Source of the DNA: Priapulus caudatus
Lineage: Eukaryota > Priapulida > Priapulimorpha > Priapulimorphida > Priapulidae
Reading direction: 5' to 3'
Assembly: GCF_000485595.1 (NCBI RefSeq)
Contig: NW_014577062.1
Span: 281,212-304,677 of the forward strand
DNA: 23,466 nt
In this document: in pieces, positions 8,971 to 19,180 of the stretch
Layout of the letters: every line of letters starts with the position of its first letter
Numbering within the stretch: the first letter of the stretch is position 1
Translations under genes and position numbers: made by a program
Notes under the pieces: model-generated
Databases searched by the model: none
The model's input: the letters and a program-made list of their open reading frames with translations, nothing else
What the model was told of the DNA's origin: nothing

Positions 8971-9255
8971 GGTATATAGGCGGTCGGTATGTAGGCGGTC
9001 GGTATATAGACGGTCGGTATGTAGGCGGTCGGTATGTAGGCGGTCGGTATGTAAGCGGTCGGTATATAGGCGGTCGGTATATAGGCGGTCGGTATATAGG
9101 CGGTCGGAATATAGGCGGTCGGTATATAGGCGGTCGGTATATAGGCGGTCGGTATATAGACGGTCGGTATATAGGCGGTCGGTATATAGGCGGTCGGTAT
9201 ATAGGCGGTCGGTACATAGACGGTCGGTATATAGGCGGTCGGTATTTAAGCGGCC
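8971..9255. repeat. 15-bp minisatellite GGTATATAGGCGGTC, 19 units without indels
   Basis: Nineteen consecutive 15-bp units keep exact register for 285 bp; only substitutions occur (TATGTA, AATATA, TACATA and TATTTA cores; AGG to AGA or AAG). Because 15 is a multiple of three and the unit lacks stops in several frames, long frames run through on both strands: plus RRSVY repeats, minus YRPPI and DRLYT repeats. Variants are mostly amino-acid-changing in the plus frame (Y/C, Y/H, V/E, R/K), so I see no protein-level constraint. A GGAGGAGGC purine stretch precedes it. Confidence 0.95.
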
Positions 9256-9964
9256 GGTATATATAAAGGAAGATGAAGTCAGGAGTGCGCGCGTGCATTC
9301 TAACGCTGCCGGATTAGCGATAGCCGCGTCTGTCATGCTGGCATGAGGTGATAACGCTGTCGTGTGCATGGTCACAGTGGCGACGATGCGATGCATACAA
9401 TGCATCAACTTATGCGGCACGCGTCGGTTTATGACAGCGAAATTCGCTATAAGCGTGGCTTTGAGTCAAATCATCAAGACTCTACTAGAAACGATGGCTG
9501 TTGAAATTAGAATGACGTGAGGACGGGTGTCCTTGACGATGACGGCGACCATCGCAACAACCGCACACCTTCATAATGACGGTATATATATACCCTTCAT
9601 GTAGTGACAGTCATCCGCTCAAATCTGAAAAAAATAACTGTGATGTCCACAACCGTAGTGACGTTGAATCCGCCGCAAATCGAGCAATTTCCCGAGATTT
9701 TTTTCAGCGAGCATTTGCGGAATATTGCCGAGTGAAAACTGCAAACTTTGCCGCGATTCAAGTACGCATGCATGACTATGCGCATCTATCGTCTGATCAT
9801 GCTAACTCCTGCACACCACCGCAAGCATAGCGATGGCTATAATTAGAATTGAGACGCTTTCCTGATTTCTTCTCAGCATGGTTACTAGTATTTCGCAAGC
9901 TTCGAGAATACAATAGCAGTCGACGATGTCGATACGAGCTGCCGCAACACTGGTTCCCTAAAGG
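9256..9964. other. Intergenic, nothing recognised
   Basis: Unique sequence. Similar words CGATGGCTGTTGAAATTAGAATG (about 9493, broken here as a description only) and CGATGGCTATAATTAGAATTG (about 9831) suggest an old dispersed duplication, but the similarity is short. A perfect palindrome GGTATATATATACC lies near 9580. Confidence 0.4.
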
Positions 9965-9966
9965 TA

Positions 9967-10372
9967 GGGGCACACGAGCGATTTTTATCGCCCGATCGCC
10001 GCGAATTTTAAAATCGCTCGAAAAATTCGCCCGTGTGCCCGTTCACGTCGACGCCGATTTTAATCGCCCGCACGAATCGCCCGTATCCAAAATGTTAGAT
10101 ATTTTCGGGCGATTATTTACGCCGGCGATTATTTACTGGCAAATTCGCTCGTGTGCCCGTGTCCGGCGTATTTTGTCGCCCGATCGATTTTTCTAAACCA
10201 ATCGGACGTGTTGTTGATATCATGTGATGCATCATGTGATCATGTGATTTCGTCGAGTGGCGTACGCGTACGCTCTCAAATTCGCTACGTGTGCCCCTTC
10301 GTGATCGGGCGATTAAATTCGCTGGCGATTTTAATCGCCGCGATCGGGCGATAAAATACGCTCGTGTGCCCC
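9967..10372. mobile_element. 406-bp MITE with long inverted repeats and TA target duplication
   Basis: The left end GGGGCACACGAGCG (9967-9980) and right end CGCTCGTGTGCCCC (10359-10372) are perfect inverted repeats. The similarity continues inward for about 45-50 bp through ATCGCCCGATCGC to ATTTTAAAATCGC with few mismatches. TA flanks both ends (9965-9966 and 10373-10374), consistent with a 2-bp TA target duplication. There is no coding capacity. The right-end motif recurs in the same orientation at 10028-10040, 10146-10158 and 10283-10297. The centre has GTGATGCATCATGTGATCAT palindromic repeats (about 10225). TA duplications with G-rich ends would fit a PIF/Harbinger- or ISL2EU-related or mariner-type family; I cannot decide which. 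Confidence 0.85.
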
Positions 10373-10451
10373 TAGCATAAATGAGCCAACAGAAATCGCG
10401 CGTTAATGGTGTATAATCGAAAGATGAATGTTTTATCGAAACGGTAATATA

Positions 10452-10716
10452 TAGGGCCGTAGGCTGAGCAAATTCCTAGGGGGGGGGGCAGTGGCGGATC
10501 CAGGATTTCAAGGAGGGGGCGAGAAACAGGCGGGGGGTCTGGGGAATTCAAAAATGTAGATCGCAGGAGATGGTATTTTAGGCAATTTTGAGTACATGTA
10601 CAGCCTTCATTCTGACTACGACAATTCTCTTTTAGTAGAACAATTTATTTTTTAATTTTGCTCCCAAATCTAGGGGGCAGCTGCCCCCTTGCCCCCCCCC
10701 GCAGGATACGGCCCTG
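10452..10716. mobile_element. hAT-like non-autonomous element (AGGGCCGTA ends, CAGTGGCGGATCCAGG inside)
   Basis: AGGGCCGTA at 10453-10461 is inverted at 10707-10715 as TACGGCCCT, followed by G (CAGGGCCGTA-type terminus). Just inside, a run of ten G (10479-10488) precedes CAGTGGCGGATCCAGG (10489-10504), a terminus typical of hAT-like MITEs common in marine invertebrates. The right side mirrors this with GGGGGCAGCTGCCCCC and nine C (10692-10700). Flanks GGTAATAT (10443-10450) and GGTAAATC (10717-10724) share five of eight bases, at best a decayed 8-bp duplication. There is no coding capacity. The presence of two terminus types suggests nesting or a recombinant element. Confidence 0.6.
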
Positions 10717-11521
10717 GGTAAATCATATTTCCGGGTTGAGGCACGAGCAATACACTTGTTGCCTGATCCGCGTTTCACTAAAAGCTCTCCGTTTGCTGTT
10801 TAGCAAATGTCTGATCATACCGGCATTATATTCGCCACGCGACCGGTTAGCGCATATCTCAATGTTTGATTGCGTGCTAAATTGAATCAGCATGTTTTGG
10901 TTTCAACGGTCTAGCAAACAGACGGTTGGCCTTTCCGACTTTCCGCTTCATTCGATGCAGCAGCAGGCGCGCTTGCGGCGTGCATCTAGTTGAGTCTGCG
11001 TCACGTTTATGCGCAGTTTAGAGGCAAGCAGTCAGTCAAGTGTGTTGTCAACGCATGTCAGTTTTCAATATTCGATTTTTACAAAACTGTATTGTATAAC
11101 CCAGTCATTACGCAGTAGGACGGCTAGATATCGACTTTGTACATCCCAGCTTAATTGCATGATTCTGTAATGCACTAATTTCCACTGTTGAATTAATGCT
11201 AATATAAAAGACTCGTTTTAGGGCCGGGTTCATAATAGCGACGTTATCTTTAGCTAACTGTGTGTATTGCCCTGATAAGCACGCAGCGCCGAATCTTCAA
11301 TGAGAGATATGAAAATTGAAATTGAATGTCGCTTAGACGCATTCAACTGTCACTTCAAGATACATGTAGACTTATCAATCCTGTATGCCGACGATGACTG
11401 TGGTACGCCTGTAAAATGTTGATTTTTGCTTTAACAGATATTCGTATAATATATAACATATTATATATGGTACCAATAAATGGGATATAACACTTTATCT
11501 GACTGCATGGGCAAAACCTTA
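10717..11521. other. Intergenic, no gene recognised
   Basis: Unique AT-moderate sequence. TAGGGCCGGGTTCATAATAG near 11219 resembles a MITE terminus, but no matching right end was seen. A 37-codon frame at 11309-11422 contains LYADD by chance (see rejected items). Short TA-rich palindromes occur near 11445-11470. Confidence 0.45.
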
Positions 11522-11653
11522 CATTAACATTCACATTAATCCTATCCATAACCCTAAACATTGTACTATCCATAACTGTAACTCTCTACTTCACAATAAC
11601 CCTAACGCTAACCCTAACCCTAACTCTAGGCCTAGCCCTAACCATAATAATCT
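11522..11653 (-). repeat. Decayed interstitial telomeric array (CCCTAA)n in perfect hexamer phase
   Basis: From CATTAA at 11522 to about 11653 the sequence divides into 22 hexamers without a single indel. Exact CCCTAA units occur at 11552, 11600, 11612, 11618 and 11636, CCATAA at 11546, 11570 and 11642, and the remainder are mostly one- to three-base variants (CGCTAA, CAATAA, CTGTAA, CTCTAG, GCCTAG). This reads as an old TTAGGG-type tract (G-rich strand minus) that decayed by substitution only. Confidence 0.8.
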
Positions 11654-11795
11654 TAACATACCAAAATTAAAAACAAACAAACGCACTAACCAACTAAATA
11701 ACCAATTGTTTAATAAGCGATTGCATTCAAAGATTCGGAGTCACAAATAGAGTACGTTTAACAATAGCCCTAGCCTGAAAAATAGCCATAATTAA

Positions 11796-11915
11796 CCATA
11801 TCCATAACAATAACCATAACCATAACCACTACCATAACCATAGCCATAGCCATAGCCATAATCATAATAATAGCCATAACCACGATCATAACCACGATCA
11901 CAAACATAACACTAA
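11796..11915 (-). repeat. (CCATAA)n hexamer array
   Basis: About 20 hexamers in register, mainly CCATAA and CCATAG with variants CAATAA, CCACTA, TCATAA, CCACGA and CACTAA. It differs from telomeric CCCTAA by one base and lies 140 bp from the telomere-like array, so it may be a diverged expansion of the same seed. Phase is not shared with that array (offset 4 mod 6). Confidence 0.85.
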
Positions 11916-12104
11916 TGTATTTTCGTAACGTCGAACACAAAATGCTAATCACGTGTTAACACGCAATATCCCATCGCGATTTCTAATAACCTTGCATGGG
12001 CTGTTACTGCTGTCGTAACTGTTACTGTTATCATGCATGAACATAATATGTATAATAGGAACACTTATTATGTTCATTCTATTACTATTCCTGTTATTGT
12101 CTGT

Positions 12105-12242
12105 CACTGTCATTGCCTTAGTCGCTGTCACTGTCACTCTCATTGCGACTTTCACTGCCACTATCACTGTTACTGCCACTGTCACTGTCACTGTCACTGT
12201 CACTGCCACTATCACTATCATTGTCATTGTCATTGTCACTGT
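12105..12242 (+). repeat. (CACTGT)n hexamer array
   Basis: Twenty-three hexamers in uninterrupted register: CACTGT with variants CATTGT, CACTGC, CACTAT, CATTGC and TACTGC. It ends at an ACGGAG followed by a G9-10 run near 12255. The long minus-strand frame (11949-12827) reads it as TVTVTV, continuing from poly-N; I regard that frame as a repeat artefact. Confidence 0.9.
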
Positions 12243-12529
12243 CACGGAGTTTCGGGGGGGGGGGCGTACGTTGTTGTTTGTTGTTGTTAGTGCTGTCACT
12301 GCTGCTGTCAATGTTGTTGTTGCTTCTGATATTATTATCGTTGTTATTACTGTAGCCGCCTTTGTCAGTATTGTTGTTGTTATTATTACACATTTTATGT
12401 TATATAATGACATGTTGTATTTGTATTGTATGCGTTGTATGTTGTATGTTGCATGCTGTACTGCTTCTGTATATTCTAAGTCTTTTTTGTCTGTGCTATT
12501 TTTGTTGTTGTTGTTATCGTTGCTGCTGC

Positions 12530-12623
<94 letters not shown>
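12530..12623 (+). repeat. (TTG)n trinucleotide microsatellite
   Basis: About 31 uninterrupted GTT units. Imperfect GTT/GCT flanks extend from about 12275 to 12655. Frames give poly-L or poly-C (plus) and poly-N or poly-T (minus). The minus frame upstream (12640-12827, MTSPTIVNNHSEGDAHRS...) lies in unique GC-richer DNA and could be an exon leading into a poly-Asn tract, but nothing else supports this. Confidence 0.95.
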
Positions 12624-12659
12624 ATCGTTGCTGATTTTGTTGCTGCTGCTGCAGCTGTT

Positions 12660-13816
12660 CCGGTTGCTGATCGCGGTTCGCTGATTGTTTTCGTCCGCCG
12701 GAAAACGCTCAGAACACGCGCAGCGCGACACTGCGTCGCCACTTAGGCAACCCCGTGACGTGTGCGATGCAATCGATCTATGCGCGTCGCCTTCACTGTG
12801 ATTATTTACAATCGTAGGCGACGTCAACCTTCGTGATTAGCATAGAATCGGACTTCAAACAGGAAAAAACTTAATTATTACTGTAGCAGAACTGTATGAT
12901 TTCGGGCTGGGAGGAAGGGGAACAAGAATCTGCACCAGGCATATTGGTACGCGCGCACGTGCAAAATCGGCGGGCTTTAATGACGTTGTATGCGGCGTTT
13001 TGCTATTGTGAATAATTAAAGCGCGAGTTTTGTAAAACTGTAAATTATATTTATTACATTTGCGTAGAAGTGATTCGCGCACTTTCGCCAACGCACCGAT
13101 TCCGGAATTTATAATAATTGCGTATGGGAAATGCGTATGTTTCGAAGCTCTACGAACATCACTGGTTAACCAGGTAGACATATAAGGCTGACCAGCTCTA
13201 AGCGTAAAACAAAATCTGAAACGACACTACTGATTTGCACAATTGATTTCACACTATTAGGATCCCTTCTTTGACTTTAACCTCATTCATACAAACATCT
13301 TGATAAGCTCGTCTCTTCAATCATTGAAGTGCTTACGTCACCGTAAATAGTAAAAGGTAAAAAAAATGTCAACTTTTTCACAAAATGTAAGTGATGCTGT
13401 TCACTTTTTTATGGTTAGATTCCTGCATTATACTTCCTATTTTGCTTTATCGTTCGATGTGAACAAACACTCGTGACTCATACATGAGCACGTATTTAAT
13501 GTCGTGATCAATATATCAAATCGCCCAGATTTTTTGGATTCTTTTTAACTAGTTGAAAAACAATCTTATCAGGTAAGAATTTGAGGATACATTTAGTGCC
13601 GTCAGTACTTACCTTTCATGTAAAAGAATTGCAACAAAATGTTTACAAATATACACCATAGAAAATTCGTGACGTAGTCAATTTTATCATCAGGTATACC
13701 AACAGCTATATTAATTTAATTTTTATGTCACAAACCCTTCTTATATATATATATATGCGCATCCGCATCCGTTTAACACAGAGCGCACATGCTCATCAAT
13801 ACATAGCGCGCACACA
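12660..13816. other. AT-rich intergenic stretch, nothing recognised
   Basis: The left 170 bp are CpG-rich; the remainder is AT-rich with A- and T-runs, several stops in every frame and no tandem structure. A donor-like AAAATGTAAGTG occurs near 13385 without exon context. Confidence 0.5.
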
Positions 13817-13868
13817 CCTCTCTCTCTTTCTCTCTCACACAACACACCACACACACACACACACACAC

Positions 13869-13911
<43 letters not shown>

Positions 13912-13973
13912 ACACACCACACACACACAAACACACACACACACACACATACAACACACACACACACACACAC

Positions 13974-14062
<89 letters not shown>
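13817..14062. repeat. (CT)n then long (CA)n microsatellite
   Basis: A short CT tract (13817-13836) leads into about 225 bp of CA. The part after about 13975 is the longest pure CA run in the window. Artefactual HTHT and CVCV frames span it. Confidence 0.97.
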
Positions 14063-14063
<1 letters not shown>

Positions 14064-14652
14064 GGCACACGTGCGCACAAGTATGCGCGCAATGCCATGC
14101 AGTTTTCAGGTTGCGCCGTCCCGTGGTCAGCATTCACGGTACATGGAGCAGTCACGTAGGTACGCTACACCTGTGCAACTGCAGCTACCCTCTCTGCGCT
14201 CACCAATTCTCATCAAGCGACGGTGTCTCACGACGCGCTTACAGAGAGAATCCGTTATTTAATTACGGCAGGAGCGGCCGCTGCCCGCTCCCGCTCCGAG
14301 ATGAGTTACACGCTTAATTGACTGTCTAAATGAGCTGAAATGAACGAGGCCAAGCCGATAATAGGTACGTAGTGAATGTCAAGTCTCTATCGTATCCGCG
14401 CCGCTGTTTAGTGCGTGGCGATCAATGCAGACTTTGCTGTACGAGACTGACCGCTCGCTCGTCAGGAGAGACGGCTCTCAGAGTGCGGCAGCCGTGATCG
14501 CGTTAGCAACGCTGACGACGACGCTACGCCACTAACTATATGCACAAATCGCGTATAGCGATTTATATATATAGCGATCATATATACAGCGAGCATATGC
14601 AGCCACCGTTCGCGTCCTGAGTGCGACGGGCGGATGATGACGATGCGAACGA
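14063..14652. other. Intergenic, GC-rich patches, no gene recognised
   Basis: Unique sequence with a CCCGCTCCCGCTCCG patch near 14284 and TATAGCGA/TATATA repeats at about 14550-14600. Overlapping frames are short and unrecognised. Confidence 0.4.
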
Positions 14653-14901
14653 TGACGTCATCTACCCTGCCCACACACCCGCGCGGCGCGCGCAGGCGGT
14701 AGTGACGTCACTCGGAGGTATTTTCTCTAAAAGCAATCCGAATCGCTAGTCAGCGTGACATCGCGGAACCGTTGTCGGCCCCACGGGGGCGTAATCTCGT
14801 TGAGAATATTATTTTCTCGTTACATTTTGCCAATGTCGCATTATCACCTGTTGCGCGCATGCGTTGATATCGCACTGTGCTGTGTTGAATAGGTATAAAT
14901 A
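14653..14901 (+). promoter_or_regulatory. Promoter candidate: two CRE palindromes and a TATA box
   Basis: Perfect TGACGTCA sites at 14653-14660 and 14703-14710 are exactly 50 bp apart start to start. A CCACACCC-type (KLF/Sp) motif and a GCGCGGCGCGCGC block lie between them. TATAAATA follows at 14894-14901. An ATG at 14942 (MDTQFRSNEIAFMLRNS) follows at a plausible distance, but its frame runs straight into GA-repeat RERERE and has no recognised domain. CREs imply cAMP/CREB-type control if functional. Confidence 0.3.
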
Positions 14902-14988
14902 GCTATTATCATTACTTCGTAAACTCGCCACCCTGCACCATATGGACACACAATTCAGATCTAATGAGATCGCATTTATGCTACGCAA

Positions 14989-14992
<4 letters not shown>

Positions 14993-15024
<32 letters not shown>

Positions 15025-15181
15025 CGCAAGTAAGCGAGGCAGAGAGTATAATCCAGCGAATTCGGTAGAAAGCCAAATAAAAGGGACGACAGAAACGGAG
15101 AATGAGAAAATAGAGTGCGTGCGAGTATGTGTGTGTGTGAGAGAGAGAAAGAGAGAGAGAGAGCGAGAGAGAGAGAGAGAA
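14993..15181. repeat. Two (GA)n microsatellites with intervening purine-rich spacer
   Basis: GA runs at 14993-15020 and about 15138-15181; a GTGTGTGTGT patch precedes the second. The plus frame (RERERE) and minus frames (LSLSLS) are repeat artefacts. Confidence 0.93.
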
Positions 15182-16065
15182 GGGTGCGAGAGAGAACTTC
15201 CCATTTCAACCTCCTTATTGATTATCGTCGACCCACATCCGCTTCATGGCAATCGGAAAGAAGCTGGGGGTAGTCGTGCTATTGACCGACGGGCTTTACA
15301 AATGCACGAAGATCAGAGGCGAGTGTATCGCTGCACGATTGGCAATTGTGCGTCTCGCGGCCGGATGACGCGAGCTTGTGCGACCGAGTGCAGAGTACGA
15401 TCGCAATAAATCTCGCTACGAGGCCCACCACGCGCCCGTCGACACGCGCGGGAGTGTGCCTAATCAGTGGTGCCGAGAACGTAGTGTGAAACCCTATCGC
15501 AGACATTGTGAAACAACGATGCAAACGCGATGCAAATATTTGGTGTATGGTAGAGATCGTGAGCTTCCATTCGCAACAGGATCAGATTGTCTAAGAATTG
15601 TTTTGTTGTCGAGTCAGTGTGTTAGTCTTATATTTATAGACGCTAAAATACCATATAAAAACTTCTAATGGTCGAGAATTTAGTTGGAATCCATGTCAAC
15701 AGTAACCAATCACACCGCAGGACAGACCGTACATTCAAGTAAATGAAAGAGCTGGTAAAAAAGAAAAGTTAAGTAAAAATAAGGGGGAGGGAGATCGAGG
15801 GATAACTCAACGCAATTCGATTGGAAGGTTTTAAGGGAAGTTTGGATGATGTTTAGATAGACCCTCAGATATATGGTGAGCGAGAGAAGAGTCGTAAGTA
15901 GAAGAGACGGAAACAGACGAAGCGAAGACAGAAAACCAACAGGAAATAATGGGGCAACGAGAGAAGGCGGAGAGTATGAGAGGGGTGTTGAACGACAAGG
16001 GAGACAAAAACGAAAGAAAATTAGAGCTAAAAGGAGAAGTTAAGAGAACAGAGAAGCCACAAACA
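15182..16065. other. Intergenic, becoming purine-rich to the right
   Basis: No gene recognised. From about 15750 the plus strand is strongly purine-rich (AAGGGGGAGGGAGATCGAGG-like), grading into the GA repeat at 16066. A 78-codon frame from 15949 is this purine tract read as charged residues. Confidence 0.45.
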
Positions 16066-16093
16066 GGAGAGCGAGAGCGAGAGAGAGAGAGAG

Positions 16094-16149
<56 letters not shown>
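16066..16149. repeat. (GA)n microsatellite
   Basis: About 84 bp of GA dinucleotides with GC and AA interruptions at its left end. Confidence 0.96.
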
Positions 16150-16150
<1 letters not shown>

Positions 16151-16329
16151 CGAGAAAGCCTTCACATTTTAAATCTTGCTGTTAATCGCCTGACACACTA
16201 TACGCTTTTAACTTTCTTGGCCATGGGAAATTCTGTATATTGAACAAACAAAGCGGAAACTTCGGCGTCTCAAGTGTGAATATCATTTGCATCGATTTAC
16301 ATGCGAAAAATCGTACGTATTTCGTCCCT

Positions 16330-17705
16330 ATGTTACGCTAAGGAGAGATATATAGAGCCGAAGAATATATAGAGTCTTGATATATAGATCGTAAATAGAT
16401 ATGATAGAGTAGATACAGCTCAGTATCAACTAGATTTAAAATTCCAGATAGTGCTCGGTAATTAACGATAGATACCATAACATACATAGATACATACAGA
16501 CATAGCATACTAGATAATATACATTCTACGCAGTACACTAAATACAGAGAATGAATACATACTACATACATATCATTACCATAACTACATACATACATAC
16601 TAATACATACATACATACATCTATACATTACATACTACATACATTAGCAACATAGAATAAGATAGTAGATTAGATAGAATAAGTGATAGATGTAGCCTAG
16701 ATAATAAGATGATAAGATAGATAGATAATAGAATAGATAGATTAAATAGGATAGGTAATAGGATGATGAGATAGATAGATTATGGATAGATAGGATCGAA
16801 GACTGATAGCTATATAGATAATAGTATGTATAGATAGATATAATCGGTGGATTGTATATATAATATATATAAGTAAGTATTTAATAAATATATATAATAG
16901 AGGAGAAAGAGGGGGAGAGGATATTAATGATAATCAGATAGGTAGATCGATCAGATAGATAGGATAATAGAATAGATAGATATAATAGATAAGTAAGAAT
17001 TAGATAATAGATAGATAATAGTATAGGTAGATTATACTACTATATTATATCGATAGATAGATAGATAGATAATCGATAGAATAAGATAGATAGAATAATA
17101 GATAGATAAGATATACAAGATAGATGATAGGTAGAGATGAAGATAGCTATATAGATAGATGAGATAGAACTAGTAGATAGATAGGATAAGGATAGATTGA
17201 TAGTAGATAGATAGATCGAGTAGAAGATAGATATGAGACATATAGATAGAGGTAGATACTGTAGAGATAGATACTATGGAACTGGATGTAATATATATAT
17301 AACTATACTATATAGGTACAGTACTATATATAGAAGAGAGAGGAAAGAGGAGAGATGAGATATATATAGGATAATATCAGATATAAAGATACTAGATATA
17401 GTAGATGATAGATAGAATAGATAGATAGATAAGATTACTGATGATAGATAGAGTAGATAGATAAGATAGATAGAGTTAGATAGATATATTAGCTAGGTAT
17501 ATAGCATAGATAGAATAGATAATGAAGATAAGATAGATAGATAGATAATAATATCAATTAGATAGTAGATAGCAAGATAGAGTAATGATAGAATAGTAGA
17601 TATATACTATATATATAATTTAATAGATAGATAGGACTAACTAGATAGATAGATGGATAGAATAGATAGAAATAGAAATAGATAGATAGATAGATAGATA
17701 GATAC

Positions 17706-17749
<44 letters not shown>

Positions 17750-17755
17750 CAAAAC
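16330..17755. repeat. GATA/TAGA-rich block, ~1.4 kb
   Basis: Tandem GATA (TAGA) tetranucleotides dominate, with CATA-rich (16470-16650), TATA-rich (16850-16900, 17290-17330) and purine-rich (16900-16920, 17330-17360) patches. Most of 16650-17650 is broken every few units by 1-2 base indels, whereas 17683-17750 is almost pure. Frames reading YLSIYLSI are artefacts. GATA-type satellites occur in many animals and sometimes accumulate on sex chromosomes; that cannot be judged here. Confidence 0.93.
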
Positions 17756-18055
17756 AAACAACATACACAAATGCACACACTACGCCGCGCAACCGGTGCA
17801 CAACAGCACACCGTGCTCGCGGCGCGCTAAACACTCAATCACGGCCACATCCACACACATCCGCACCACACACACACACCACCACCGCCACACACACACA
17901 GCACACCACGCCATACACACAGCGACACACACTCCATCGGACCACTACCCGCGGCCGGCGCACGCCAACAGAAGATAGAGAGAGTGAGAGAGAAGGGCGC
18001 AGAGCGAGGAGAGAGAGAGAGAGTAGGTCGGAGAGAGAGACAGAGAGAGACCCGC
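17756..18055. repeat. CA-rich then GA-rich low-complexity tail of the GATA block
   Basis: CACACA and CCACA words (17758-17945) with a GC-rich CGCGGCGCGC insert at about 17818 are followed by GAGAGA tracts (17975-18050). Frames over it are unrecognised. Confidence 0.85.
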
Positions 18056-19180
18056 AACCCCCTCCCCACACTCCTATGGTAATGTGCGTTCAACGTGCTC
18101 GTCTAAATTCTTGCCGGCTAAACCAAATAATCGAATTATCACGAATTTATGAATAAATGATTATTAATTTGTGACATGTTCGTGTACTACAATATCGACG
18201 TTTGATGCTATAGATATATGGACACGACACATGTTTAAACCATATCCGCCTATGCGGACTGTCCGAAATAAGATTAGAATGGTAAATTTAATTTGACTTG
18301 ATTTGGTTAGTAGGAATATAATTTTTCATTATGCGATGCGACATGTAGCGTAAATTTGAACAGCGTTGTTTTTCCGAACAGAGAGAGGCATTGCGTACAT
18401 TGCCATTCCGAATTAGAGTGCCAAGCTACAACAACACATGCGTAAGCATGCACGTATTGTCTTGGTATTATCTATCCATCCGCACGCACGCAATACGCCA
18501 ATAAGTGCACACGCATAACCACTCACAGCAGATACGCACGTCACGCGCATAAATGTATATAGTCGGTATACCTAATATGCGCTCCTTTTGCTCCTCTGCT
18601 AACGCACACACGTACAGCGGCCTTTGCGCCTGGGAGCGTTTATCGAAGGGTGTAGTGTAACATATTCAGGTGGGCATACTGAAAGGTAAATATTGCCTTA
18701 CTCTTTGTTATACGCCTGGTCGTCAGTTCTTTCGCTGTAACAATTAAGCGATGCCCGCGCATGCATGCATATAGCGATGATTCATGCTTACTACGCGTGG
18801 GTCATTACGAATCTTTCCAAATCCAATATTTTTCGTAGGTAATGCAATGCATGCTAGAATTGGTTATAATGGTTTACACTATAAATGACTTTTCGTGAAA
18901 ATTTACTAGCTAACTAAATGGACGTTCCGAGATAACTTTCAATGTCATTGAAGCAGCAGATATTTTTTCATTCTGATGAAACCATGATAGCGGCACATGC
19001 ATGTGTGTCAGTGCGGAAGTACAGTCTGCTTTATTTATTCGGTGTATACACACTACATTCTTACACGCGACAGACGCATTTATTATTATTGTAATATTTA
19101 AATGATTTAATAACAGCTATTATCTTTCTTATTCCCTGCCTTTATATTCCTTACTATTTTTCGTTCTAACAAATTTTTTT
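18056..19180. other. Intergenic, nothing recognised
   Basis: About 1.1 kb of AT-moderate unique sequence with small palindromes (TCCGCCTATGCGGA near 18245) and a few GCACGCACGC words near 18481. No supportable frame. Confidence 0.5.

Noticed and set aside
8777-9420. Three long frames over the 15-bp minisatellite
   Set aside because: They exist because the unit length is a multiple of three without stops; unit variants are mostly non-synonymous and strands are equally open.
11219-11260. MITE-like terminus GGGCCGGGTTCATAATAG
   Set aside because: No inverted partner within the following kilobase, so element boundaries cannot be defined.
11309-11422. 37-codon frame containing LYADD, like the reverse transcriptase active site
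   Set aside because: The flanking residues lack the hydrophobic context and other conserved blocks of reverse transcriptases, and the frame ends ten residues later. A four-residue match is expected by chance.
11949-12827. 292-residue minus-strand frame with poly-Asn, resembling a Q/N-rich protein
   Set aside because: It crosses three unrelated microsatellites (TTG, CACTGT and others), and apart from about 60 residues at its start it is entirely repeat-encoded. No domain or splice context supports it.
16338-17834. Minus-strand frames reading YLSIYLSI, resembling membrane proteins
   Set aside because: Direct translation of GATA tetranucleotides.
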